Part shown: piece by piece, positions 11,001-21,898 of the stretch | Layout of the letters: each line of letters starts with the position of its first letter | How positions within the stretch are numbered: the first letter of the stretch is position 1 | Source: Maylandia zebra | Taxonomy: Eukaryota > Chordata > Actinopteri > Cichliformes > Cichlidae | DNA length: 64,000 bases | Direction of reading: 5' to 3' | Assembly (NCBI RefSeq): GCF_041146795.1 | Contig: NC_135170.1 | Span: 29,313,533-29,377,532 of the forward strand | The notes under the pieces: model-generated | Database searches by the model: none | What the model saw: the letters and a program-made list of their open reading frames with translations, nothing else | Told to the model about the DNA's origin: nothing | Made by a program: the position numbers and the translations under genes

Positions 11001-13195
11001 ATCGCCAAGACTCATTAATATTGCAGTAATTGTAGCCATCATACCAAAATGATGGATGAAGCATGTTCTGAAATTAAAGTGATTAAAGTTGGTATCATGA
11101 CAGAGACTTAAATGTTTCTTATCTTGAGACTGTTTCAGGTTTTTCTTTTTTAATTGCCTACAATTTATGCAACATCTTGTGTAAATTTCTAAATTTATTT
11201 ATGATCAGTTTTATTTGCATTTTCTAAATATTACATTCTTACTTCTTTAAAAATTGTTTTAAACTATTTTTTTGTATTTAAATGTGTAAATGATTTCTCA
11301 TTCAAGCTATATCATGGCCAGTGATTAAAGCAATTGACCATTGATTAAGAAAAAAAATAAATCAGAACTATCCCTTTAATATTGGAGAGCTTTAGCGTTA
11401 CAGCCTCCAGCTTAACCCTTGTCCTGATGAAAAAGGCTGAAGTGCATCCATGCTGTGGTCCTAGATTTCAGCTGTTGTGTACAGATCTATGGAAGTTAGG
11501 CACCTCTGAATAATTTAATATTTTGTTGATTTTCAAAATGAAAATAAGTAAAAAAGCAACAACAAAAAACCCCCTCTGCAAAAACACATTAAAAATGAGC
11601 ATTTTTCACTCGTTAACGCACTGTTATTATTATTTTATTTTGAACATACTTGTGCAGATGTCTCTGAACTTCAACTGACTCTGAAGCAGGTCAAAAATGT
11701 CCTTTCAGACTTTAATAAACTCTGTGATTCATCAAAATTCACAACCTGGGGACTGCTATGAAGTAAAAAAAAAAAAAAAAAAAAAAGTGAAGTTAAAATG
11801 AAGCAAATACAGGGACTGTAAAGCGATGTCAGAGCACTTCCAGCTTGCAAGTTTTCTTGTCTGAAATGTAAATTTTAAAAATGACAGTTGAGGAGAACTT
11901 TGGATCGGACGGGAAGAAGAAAACATTCAGATAAATCTTAGGCATAGCAAAACCCTGCAAATGGCTGTAAAGGAGCTGCAGGAAGATTTAGCTGACACAT
12001 AAATGGCAGTGCACACTGCAGTGTGCAGCAGTCATGAATAAAAGGACCTACATATAGGAGTCAAAAAAACAAAACCTCACCTACACCCATATCACAAAGT
12101 TCATTATTTAAAGTATGAAAAGCAACATCTGGATAAGCCAGAGGTTGTTTTTTGGATGTGCTGTAGACAGATAAGGGAAAAGAGGGGCCCTTATGCCGCA
12201 ATTACCCAAGGATGTCTTTGGAAGGGTAAATAAAGGAGCAGCATTTGATGAAATACTAAAAGCAATGCCAAGGCTTAAGAACAAGGATGGAAATATTCTG
12301 CTTTGAGGTTTTGTGACAGCCAGTGGCACAAGCCATGGATAAACAGAAGAAAATATTCCATAAAATGTCAGAAGATTCTGGCTACAAATCTAATACAGTC
12401 TGCCAAGAGAGCAAAACTGAAAGACGCTGGCCTTTTCATTAGGACAATAATCCAAAATGTACTTCAAAATCTACTGTGACTACCTAAAGAAATTCAACTT
12501 AAAGCTTCTGAAATGGGAATTACCATTCCCTGACTTGAATATCATAGAAAATCAGTGGGTTCCTAAACATGCGTTGCATATTGCAAGGACCGAGGAAGTT
12601 ATGATAAGTGCCAAAGGTTGTTACTAAGTAATGACGTATAAAGGTTACTGCACCGCTGCACATGCAGATTGCACAGTCTATTAATTTTTAGCTTAATAAC
12701 ATGAACAGTGCTTAAACTTTGAAAACATTTTTAATGTTGGCTGTTTTTGCAGTGTTATTACAAAATATGGATTTTAACTAGAGGTGCCTAATGATTCAAG
12801 CCATCAGGAATCCAGGTCTGTTAGTAAGAACATGTACTACTCTGCTGCAGCTCTGTGTGGAAAAAGGGCCATGGCTTTGGGAGACATGTTTGTCCAGTAA
12901 ACGTGTTCTGTCCTCACTGTGTTCTTCTCTCACTTCTTGCCATTCCCCTTCCTGTTTTCTCCAGACCAAACTGGCCTTGCAGAAGCAGCTGACCAAGAGT
13001 TTGACAACTGGCTTCCTGCCCAGCCCCCTCACTCCGCCAACTCTGTGCACAGTGGCAACTAACCCACTGGCGTTGCGCCACCCAGTGGGTACAACCACCT
13101 TCATCCAGACCCCATTCCTGGGCCCTGCACTGTTCAGGCCTGCTCCGGGGCCCCTGCGGGCCACACACACACCTATCATTTTCTCCCCCTACTAA
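2010..13195 (+). CDS. znf385c: Zinc finger protein 385C-like, 3' part (six exons, 5' end outside window)
   Basis: This is a member of the ZNF385 family of matrin/U1-type C2H2 zinc-finger proteins, nuclear proteins thought to bind RNA or DNA. Exons read from the sequence are 2010-2229, 7955-8314, 8472-8659, 9884-9982, 10508-10597 and 12965-13195 (TAA at 13193), and all phases agree. The first exon opens in the middle of a finger ([12 protein letters not shown]), so its CxxC half is upstream. Exon 2 carries a second finger ([10 protein letters not shown]...LEAH) completed across the splice by GTKHK. Exons 3 and 4 form a third ([16 protein letters not shown] / [10 protein letters not shown]). 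The end is the family-typical proline-rich tail closing in IIFSPY. The paralogue assignment to C, rather than A, B or D, rests on the neighbour nkiras2. The first exon has an arginine/aspartate/glutamate dipeptide run. The 10508-10597 exon is not expected from remembered paralogues. Introns carry a TTAA MITE and a dead Tc1 copy. Confidence 0.88.
2115..2159 (+). repeat. Coding low-complexity run of R/D and R/E dipeptides
   Basis: Inside the first znf385c exon the codons alternate arginine with aspartate and then glutamate (core [14 protein letters not shown]). The DNA is a GA/CG-rich hexamer-like repeat, so length variation between alleles is plausible. RD/RE repeats are typical of splicing-related nuclear proteins, but no function can be claimed here. 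Confidence 0.8.
3570..3725 (+). repeat. Polypurine-rich tract
   Basis: About 155 bases on the plus strand are nearly all A and G, with occasional T or C, built from GAAA/GAGA/GATGA-like units. It lies in the large znf385c intron. Two minus-strand reading frames across it have low-complexity Ser/Leu/Phe content and are not genes. Confidence 0.6.
6120..6290. repeat. Decayed interspersed repeat (fish LINE/SINE 3' region)
   Basis: Words such as AACCCACACAGGGAACATGC and the later 'gctgtgag...actactgtcccaccatgcc' order match a repeat whose better copy is at about 27885-28168. The copy is degenerate and its limits are approximate. No family name is assigned. Confidence 0.45.
10508..10597 (+). CDS. 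znf385c: Extra 90-nt in-frame exon of znf385c (possible cassette exon)
   Basis: A strong polypyrimidine tract and CCTACAG precede it, and CAG|GTCAGT follows. It is exactly 30 codons, phase 0 at both ends, and open throughout (starting NVRWSGYAG and ending TSLSSQ). As I remember ZNF385B and D, the sequence runs straight from the SRRHKDR exon into the KLA-QK exon with nothing between, so this may be an alternative or paralogue-specific exon. Skipping it leaves the frame intact. Confidence 0.6.
10724..11375. mobile_element. MITE with TTAA target duplication in a znf385c intron
   Basis: The left end reads TTAA then AGGGATTGTTCTGATTTTTT. The right end is the reverse complement, reading ATCAGAACTATCCCT then TTAA (TTAA at 10720-10723 and 11376-11379). 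The 652-bp interior is AT-rich and has no transposase. A TTAA duplication is used by the piggyBac and Kolobok superfamilies; I cannot choose between them. It lies between the extra 90-nt exon and the last exon. Confidence 0.8.
11497..12790 (+). mobile_element. Decayed Tc1/mariner element in a znf385c intron
   Basis: The ends are inverted copies: TAGGCACCTCT at 11497 and AGAGGTGCCTA at 12780-12790, each including the TA target. The span of 1294 bp is close to that of a full Tc1 element. At 12440-12560 the plus strand still encodes, across stops and frameshifts, a Tc1 transposase C-terminus: a D-N-NPK-TSKSTV block, then FPDLN-IIEN. The copy is dead. A poly-A run (about 11766-11786) lies inside. 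Confidence 0.82.
12440..12600 (+). pseudogene. Tc1 transposase C-terminal remnant
   Basis: Translated pieces resemble the second catalytic aspartate block and the PDLNPIEN block of Tc1 DD34E transposases, interrupted by a stop and a frameshift. It has the same orientation as znf385c and no reading frame of useful length. Confidence 0.78.
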
Positions 13196-14025
13196 AGACT
13201 TGACCCACTTCCCATTTGAGCTCCACCCCTGTCCCTTTACCAAATCCAAGGCCCTCCTTAAGTGTGACCCATACAACAAAGGCCACACGCAAACTATGCA
13301 GCCTGCCTGACTTAAAATGGAAAGCGTGCACAACTTCAAACTCTCGAAAGGCCATTATGCCTAAGAGCTGTTCTTAAAAAAGGCCAAGATCCCCCATCAT
13401 GCCTTCTTTCTGCTCCTCTTAAAATTACCCAAGGAGCAGGACAGGCCTCCAGACAGTGACTGGTGAACTGAGGCCGCTTTTATAGCCATTTCATGGGTCA
13501 ACGTGGTTTGAATTATGAATATTATTGTGTAATTTATTAGAGAACAAATATAGACAAGTCTAGATGTATGTTTAGTGTGGTTGCCACAAAATAAGGTCCC
13601 TTTACTTGATGCTCTTATAAAAGATTTTTAACGTATTGGTTTGGAGGTTTGATGAAAGGTCATCATAGGTCATTAAAGCAGCTGATCCCAATCCAGATGG
13701 CTGCACGTGCCACTCTCAATGATCAGCGTCTTCAGCGAAGTCGCTTAAAGGATCAACTGAGGTCAAATGCTGAGGTTACGTTGCAGTTGGGATACGGCAA
13801 TTGTTAAAGCAACTGTCTGGAGAATTACCTCCACTTAACTTTGAGCTTTTATGAAGGATAAAAGTGACTGCTATTTGTGGATAGAGTGTGAATCAATAAC
13901 TACATACAGTATACTCATGTGTTAAAACCTCATTAACAACATTTTGCACCTCCAGCCCTCAACCAAATACTGTTTTCCCAGCCCTTAACTCTTACGAATA
14001 AAACACGTCTCTCTTTTTCTTTCTG
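13196..14025 (+). other. znf385c 3' UTR with polyadenylation signal
   Basis: This stretch follows the TAA at 13193-13195. A canonical AATAAA is at 13997-14002 with T-rich sequence just after it (CTCTTTTTCTTTCT), suggesting a 3' end near 14.02 kb. Confidence 0.6.
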
Positions 14026-16255
14026 AGTCACAGCCACAGTCATAGCCCTCCAGATTTCTTTCCGTTCCCGTATCCCCAGGATTAAGCAGTCATTACAGTC
14101 CAGAAAAGGTCAACCTGTCAACTTGACTTTCTTTCAATTTGCAAATCTGTCTTCAGAATGATTTTTGCCCCAGTGCATCATTCACGCAATGCAACTTGTA
14201 CATTATGTTCTTGCCAAGCTGGCGGCATGACAACATTTCTGCTGCTATGGATGTCTTATATTGCAAAACGCCATAGTTTCTTTCCCCTCATGACTGCTGT
14301 TCTTCTTTTCCTCCACCCCGCTTTCGTCACCTCGCTGTTGCCCTTGATTTTCTCTGGCGTTATCTCAGCATGAGATGATGAGCAGCAGGGAAAGCAACCC
14401 CCCTCCCCCTCCTCCCTCCCCCGGTCACAAGCACAACATCGCACACATAATGAAAACACAATGGATAACTTGAAGACTTGATGGGATTTCAGAGCTTGAT
14501 AAAAAGTTTGGATGACAGTAGGTGGGGAGGCTGCTCAACCAGTATTTGATTGACATCTTCTTGCAGTGTCTGCACACACACGTGGGCGGGAACAAAGCAC
14601 AGTGCCATGGCAACCACATTAAAAGCACCTTAAAACTAATTTACCTAAAAAGCAATGGAAATTGTGTTTATATTAAGCTTTTTTTGTGTATGTTCTATGA
14701 TCCCATGTCAATTTTAGTGATAATTTTTTTGGGGAAAAAAAACAATCAGGTGAGAGCGATCACATTATGGTTTATTAAGGACTATGATAAGTCTCACATT
14801 TAAAGCAATACATTCAATATGTTTATGTTTATGATGTGTTTCCAGTGTATCAATGGCTTTATCTATTCTCTACTGTAAACACCTGTAACGATGTATTATG
14901 TATTCCAACACAGCCAAGGGCCAACTCTGATATGTCAGCGAAGAGTCATTTGAAATATTGGGTTGTCCCGGTGCTGCCCTTGATGCTTGATGCTCATGGT
15001 CAGTCTCCACATGTTGTGACTGTGGGCTGAGCCGTTCCATTTATAGCTGCTCTTGCGCTGCAGAGAGGGTGCTTCAGCGCCATATGACATTGCTGTTTCA
15101 CTCTTTAGTGGAGCAGAAGACCCTTTGTATGACTTCCACTGAGCAAAACATTGCCGTCATAGTGAAGTGTTTTGGATAAGTGTCACAAGTGCAACATCAA
15201 ATGTCATATTGCTGTTTATGCTAGTGTGCCGTCTCCCCCTCCCACCCTGAATATCTGTTGACATTCACCCTTCCTTACGCCAAAATGGACTCTTGACAAG
15301 ATCTCACGAGGACTCGGAGCGCACACACAAGTCATCCTTCCCTCGGTGCTCATACCAAATCATGTTCTCTTAAATTACAGTAATGGAGCAAATCCTATGC
15401 ATTTCCCATTGTGCTACACGTGTAGTTGTGTGTGACACAGCAGTGCCATCTGTCGTGAAAACCCTATAACTGCCATGTACTACTAGAGCTTGTGATCCAA
15501 TGTACGTTTGTGTTGAAGGATCCCCCAAGCCTTTTTTTTGGACAGGCAAAGCCACCGGGTCTCCCTCGCCATACTAATATGATTCTCCCCAGTCGCACTA
15601 CTCAGTGAACCAGCCAGCCTTTAATCTTCACTGTATGTTTGTTTGTTTCTCTCGCTCAGTGGGAACTCTGACCTAAAGAAGTGAAACATTTTCTTAATAT
15701 AAAGAATCTAGAGAAGGCAAATTATATGTAGAAATCCTAGAGTAACTATAGAGATTTTACCAGAGTTGCTATCGTTATCTGTATCATAAAGAATTGCTAT
15801 CATATAAGAGAGTAGATTATGTTACCGTAGGCTCATACAGGGAAAGAACAAATGCTTTGCTTTATATTTTGTTTTTTGTTTACATGGTTTTTGCCGAAAT
15901 TTTTTTTTTTTAAAGTACAAGAGAATATTTAAACAAATTTTTTCAGTGTGTTTTTTTTCTCCTTGTTGACAATGACTTAATTAATAATGTAATTTTAAGG
16001 CCTTTTCAGATCCTAATGTCACATTAGCCAGGCCTTCTCAGGGGTGACAGGTTGAGCAACTGCTAACATGACCATCCATTCAGGGTATCCCTCCAAAGCT
16101 CTAGAGAGCAGGAAACACTGTACAAATGGATGGATTGACAAAAAACAAAATAAAAAAATCTTACAGTGCTGTACATTAGAGAGAAAGGGGTGGATTTTGG
16201 AAAATAAAGATTTTAGAACTTTGTGTGTATGTTTTTTAGTGTTTATGGAATAATA

Positions 16256-16329
<74 letters not shown>

Positions 16330-19300
16330 TTGGATAAAAATGAAAAACAGACGCATCCCAGAAGGCAGAACTTTAAATCAGACTGATATTTGAGCAAAAA
16401 CAATATGTGTGTGGGTGGGCGAAGAAAAAAATGGCAGAAAACTCAGGAAGATGGTTGCTAATGATTAAACGGTGACAACACAAATGCTTAGAATTCTGAA
16501 GATCAATATTTCACTTACAGTTACATTCCATACAGTTGAGAGACGCTTCAGATGTTAACAAAACACCACTCCTTTTAAACACTCTGCCAACTGAAATAAA
16601 AGGTGCAGGTTTTCTGGCTTTTCAGAAAGTGTGCAACACCCTCACAGCATCTGCTCATGTGGTATCCCACAGCTACCAGCTTCTATCCATTTCAGGAACA
16701 ACTTCTTACAGCTAGACCGGTGACACGAAGTATAGGTGGGAAAGCAAATGGAAACAGTTTACAGCTACTGTGTCTGGGCACTGCTGCATTTGTGGCACAC
16801 AGAGGAGCGATAGAGTAATATACCTGAGTGGCTGATATGGTTTAGAGACAAACTAATCTTCTTTATCTTCAGATGAGTCTCCACAGATGGCCAAAATAAT
16901 ACATTGTATTACCTCCAGCAGTTGCGAAAGATTTAATGCCAAACAATGAGTCCTCCTGGATTGTGGAACAGCAGATCACTGCTCTTCCACATTTAATATG
17001 TATTTGCCAAAATGAGACACTGTTGCCTGTCTGTGCTGTTCTTATTGAAGCCAGCTTTGAAATACCGAAACCAAGCAAAGGAGCATCTGGTCTGGACTCC
17101 TCGCGTGAGAGTCGATAATCGTGCATTTAGCTCAGTTTGGTCTGTATTAATTTCCCAGTTTCTTTAATGTTTTATTTGATGAGAAGCCCTTGAATTGTAT
17201 ATTGATGTTTCCCTTTACGCCTCAAGCCAACATGTCAGCCCTTCCTTTGTGGAAACAGCAGATAAGCACAACATTAAGCTGGCCACCTCCTGCCGTGCCA
17301 ATCAAAGAAAAACCATTGGAGCCTGGCACTTACTAGAGCTCAGTGATATGGCAGAAGGATGCGATGACCTTGCTAAGCTGTGACACTGGTGTGTCTGCCA
17401 TATTGATCCATTATCTTATCTGACTGCTCTCCAAGGAGAGAGTGACACTCTTGTCTCCTGCTGCGGTCAAACACTGCTCCTTCAGTCAAGAGTCAAGCTA
17501 CACTGCTTCTGTGTGTGTGCGTGCATGTGTGTGTTTATGTAGTTTTGTTTGATTTTTAATAATTTATAAGATGAACATTTTCTGTAAGATTGGCCTTAAT
17601 ATTCTTTCCATGAACAATTATACACGTATCTATATTATTTTAAATAAAAATGAAGATAAATATAAAATTTCACATAGGTTAACCTGGTTTTCTTGTTTTA
17701 TTTTGGATTTTTTTTTTTAAATTTACATCCTTTACAGCAAATAACTTTTTTAGATTGTATTACTGCTACAACAATATAATATAGTTTTAAAGACAGGAAA
17801 TGTGACTTCACACACATTTAAGATGAGAAATTTCACAATCGTCACTAGTCAGAATGTAACACAGAAAAACAGCATATTAATAAATAATAATAAATAATAT
17901 TAATAAACAACAGATAATCCTGATTATATTCAAAACACTGGGATGCTGTTGTGCTGTAAAATAGAAGCATCAATAGTGCCGTATTGATGCCACTGTTTGT
18001 GGTACAAAAAAAAACCAAATTGAGACTAGAGTTTGTTAAGCAGTGGAGTAAATCAATTTGTTCTTCAGCTTCCACTTTACTTTATTGATGATAAATGGTC
18101 TTTCTATTGACTGGCGAGACGTTTTGTCCGCTTGTTCCCAAGTGTTCGCCAGATGTGTCAAACACTTCCAACAGACTCACTGAATGCACATAAACACATC
18201 GTGGTTTAGGACAAAATACGAAAAACAACCTAGATCTTGTCTTTGCGAGGTTCAAAACGCCTTCAGCCCGACTTATTAAGATGAACTTACCCTGTGCTTT
18301 CAGGACAAATGCTCTGTCTCACAAGCTCGTGGGCAGTCAGCACAACAACTAGCATGCGACACGACTGATGGCTTAAAAGCAGCTGATATTTACAGCTAGA
18401 AGAAGGTCAGTAGCTCAGAGAATAAAGGTGGCACTGATACATAAACTGCTCGTGTTTACTGCTGTGTGGAATTGTTTTGTTACCCTGGTGTTTCGTGATG
18501 GTGAAAATGAAAAGAGCATCAGTGCGGCAGCTTCCATAGTGGAAGTTTTTGTTTTGTTTTTCCTTTGAAAAGACGACGGAATTTAAAATGTTATCTATTT
18601 TATGGGTCCCCGTGAGAGCTGGATGCTCAACCGCAATCATGAATCACACTGTCATGCATCAGTAAAAGAGTCGATGGTATTGCATTGCCTTGTTGCCCTG
18701 TGACTGTGACTAGCAAGTAAAAATCTTCCCTTTTGAGGTTAGTGTTGTCAAAAGGAGGAAGAACATTCATAAATCATCCAAGCAAGTGACAAATCAATCC
18801 TTCCACAGTGAATGTTTTAGAATTTGTGTTGTTAAAGTCTTTTTTTCTCTCCCTTTTTCTGTCTTTTATGCGGGTCAATACAGCCACTGAGCTATTACAC
18901 AGAGAGCCTTTGACAAGAAAACATATTGGCATTTTACAGAAATCTCTTCCTCGCTTTTTGAGCTCAGGGGCATGAAAATTAACACCATTGTGTACTGTCA
19001 TCGCCCAAATGTATGGTACAATCACTGAACCACTGGATCAATTCTAGGCCATTAAAAAGAACATGATTGAAATGAGATGGTACATGATAACACCCTCAGG
19101 GGGAAACTAAGGTGAGTGTAATATAATTTCTTAAATGTTCCACTTGAGGTTTTCTCATTATCTTGCATTAACCTTTCCAGTCAACATGCCTGTTTGGAGC
19201 CGGCAGATCATTTCCTTTGCTGAAATTTCCAGACCCTGTCTAACTGACATTGTTTCTGCTAAAACTTCTAAACAACAGATGAATGGAACAAAATTAATTC

Positions 19301-19558
19301 ATGTTCCAGTAACACTTTTTATCTTTAACTTGTTTTAGCTGTAAAATTGCAGATCAAAATCCACTGTATGTTGGTTTTGGTGAAATGTTAGGGCAATGAA
19401 CCAGTAGTCATTATTGTCCATGCTGCCCAGCATGGACACTAGTAAATTAAAATATTATTCCTGGATGGGGGTCAGACTTAATTGGACAATTGACCTACAA
19501 GCAGTTTCCTGACCTTCATGACAAATGAAAGAGACATAATGTTTTCAGTTGAGTCACA
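14026..19558. other. Intergenic region without recognisable genes
   Basis: I see only short open frames without protein-family resemblance. It contains a (TG)n microsatellite at 16258-16328 and poly-A/T runs. Some blocks (about 15050-15350, 16550-17400) look compositionally complex and could be conserved noncoding DNA, but nothing can be shown from a single sequence. Confidence 0.55.
16258..16328. repeat. (TG)n dinucleotide microsatellite
   Basis: About 35 uninterrupted TG units in the intergenic region downstream of znf385c. Confidence 0.97.
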
Positions 19559-19559
19559 G

Positions 19560-20460
19560 TGTTGAATTTTTATTTTATCATTTTCATTGTAATTTTAAAA
19601 ATGATGCCCAAAGAGAAATCAGTGCAATTAGGCTGGAGAAAAAAAAGCTATCAGAGAGGTGAATGCACTGCCCGGGTCAGATACACAAACAGACCAGAGA
19701 GACCACAGGAGGACACTAAAGTGCATTGTGACAGAATTATTTCCACAGGCAAGAGGACCAAATTTGACTTTTCCGGAAAGCATCTAAAAGACTTTGTAGA
19801 GTTCTGGGGAAAAAAATCTTTGGACAATAAGAAAACAATAAGAATTTGTATTACAATGGAAAGAGAAAAATATGAAGAGGGAGAGAAACAGCTGATGATC
19901 CAAGGCATACGCCATTATCATTCAACTTGAGGCAATGTATGCTGGCAACGTTATATATGGCTGCCAATAGAACCACTTCACTAATGATGTTATCGCTAAT
20001 AAATGGCACAGGATGAATCCTGAAGTCTACACACCTATACTCTTTATCCAGATTTGACCAAATGCTTAAAACTGATCAGTGTTTCATGAAGCAAATGGAT
20101 AGTGACCCAAAGTGAAATGCAAATGCAGCCCAAGAGTTTCTCAAGGTGAAGAAATGGAATACTTTTTAGTAGCTCAGTCAGTCAGTCCCAACAGAGCTTG
20201 ATTTTTGGTTAATAGATGGAAAACTGAATACAAAAAGACCCATAAACAAGCACAACTAAAGGTGGCTGCAGTAAAGGCCTGGCAGAGCCTCTCAAAGGAG
20301 AAAACACAGCGTTTATCTACATGGGTTTAAGACTTTAGGTAGTCACTGACTGCCAAAGATTTTCATCCAAGTATTAAAAACAATTCTTATATCTAAAATT
20401 ATGTTAGTGTGGCCAATTAAAAATGTCTCCAACTTCTAAAAATCTGTACATCAATCACAT
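19560..20460 (+). pseudogene. Decayed Tc1-like transposon, transposase pseudogene
   Basis: A start-like segment encoding MPKEKSVQLGWRKK at 19600 is followed by a degenerate frame. Near 20090-20300 the plus strand resembles the Tc1 block MDSDPK-NA-A-EFLK-KKW and, further on, QLKVAAVKAWQSLSKE. Stops and frameshifts interrupt it. The terminal inverted repeats could not be placed with confidence, so the limits are approximate. Confidence 0.68.
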
Positions 20461-20849
20461 TGGTTGTTTGATTTAACACCCGCTTATGTTGTGTACTGAG
20501 GCAAAATTACAAGTTCAAAACTCATGGACTTAACCGGAAACCCTCCCATGAAACACAGAGTGGAATTTATTGATTTACATCGGCAGAAAACTTTGTGCCT
20601 CACATAGACAAAAACTGCCTTTAAAAAACAATGTCTGTCTTCAGTAAAAAAAAAGTGTTTGCTACGTAGTTTTTGGTTATAGGCTAAAGTGCAAATCCTG
20701 TCTCAATCTATTCACATAGTTCAGAACATAACTGCAGAAAATCAATTGCTGCTTTTTGTTTTTATTGTGCTGGACAAACTTGACTCTATGATGTGGATTC
20801 CAGTATGTCCAGATGTATATCCTAGTGTGATGTTAAAAAAAGTGTATGT

Positions 20850-20941
20850 TTCTGTTCTGTGTACTGTTTGTTTGTATATGTGTTTTTCTGGCTGCTGTTA
20901 CAACCAAATTTCAATTAAAGGATTATTCTATCTTATTCTAC
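20850..20941 (+). mobile_element. 3' tail of a truncated LINE
   Basis: The sequence GCTGCTGTTACAACCAAATT followed by AATTAAAGGATTATTCTATC and a short TATTC-like repeat is the usual 3' end of a common fish non-LTR element (…acaaatttcccc…aataaag…pentamer tail). Only the tail is present. Confidence 0.55.
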
Positions 20942-21030
20942 AGTTCCTTACAGTGACCACTGGAGGGCACCAAATTCTCCTATTTCAGTGTGTATGTTTC
21001 AACACTAGCATCCCCAGGCTTCTACCTTTC

Positions 21031-21898
21031 TACCTATAAAACCCGGAGAGCAGCCAAATGGCTTTTAGCTAAGCTTTAGCTTCAGCCAAGTGGAAGCTAA
21101 ATTGGCTAGTCATTCATATGTATATTGGGTCGTTATCTGGGAATTCTGGAGGGAGGGGAGTGGGGGTGTGTGATTGAGGGCGTGGGGGAGCTGCTAAAAG
21201 CTGTGCACTTCCTTTTGTGTTTCATCTTGATGCATTCTCAATAATCCAGGGAAATAAATCTCCAAAAGTCACCAACTTGGAGTGTTTCAGTTTGCCGTCT
21301 TAGGGAGAAATCAACACACATGGGTGTATGTCCTTTGTTGCTCAGATTTATTGATAAAAACAGTACAAAAAACCAACCATTTGTACACATATTTACAAAT
21401 AATAATAAAAAGTGAGTGAGTACAAACAATTCAACATTTTCAGCAATCACTCACAATCCTGGCACTGCCATGGTATCTGTAGTCTGCATTTACCACATGT
21501 GTATCTTTTGCAGTGAACACATCGCACAGTGGCATGATTGTTCTTGCAGTTGTGTTTGACCTGACACGTGGCTCTTTTTCCAGGGCTAGGTGTGGAGGGT
21601 TGTGTCCGAAGCAACTGTTCTTTTCTTGCCTTCTTCGCAGCTACATGAGAGCGAGCCAACTCTGTTGCAAGCGCCACCAGGAAGTCCACCCGTCTTTCCT
21701 TCGTCCCGGTGCATGCTTGATACAGCACATGTGCATTCAGTGCTGCCATGTCAATCATGTTATAAAACACGGCGACTGGCCAGCGCCGTGTTCCTTTGCG
21801 GACAGTGTACTCCCGAACCATCTGGTCCATCACATCCACGCCACACTTTGTTTTGTTGTAAAGGGAGACAGTGTTTGGCTTCCTTTTGGTGGTGTTAT
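21031..21898 (-). repeat. Left arm of the piggyBac inverted duplication
   Basis: It is reverse-complementary to 23256-24121 over about 865 bp. Visible differences include one base in the TTTGCC(G/A)TCTTAG segment and one in the AAT(A/C)ATCC segment near 21240. It includes the transposase C-terminus (minus strand, stop at 21447) and 3' UTR. Confidence 0.9.

Noticed and set aside
12796-13339. Minus-strand frames of 127 and 141 residues
   Set aside because: They are shadows of the last znf385c exon.
20953-20968. CTCF-like word CCACTGGAGGGCACC
   Set aside because: A core mismatch and its position at the edge of repeat DNA make it unconvincing.
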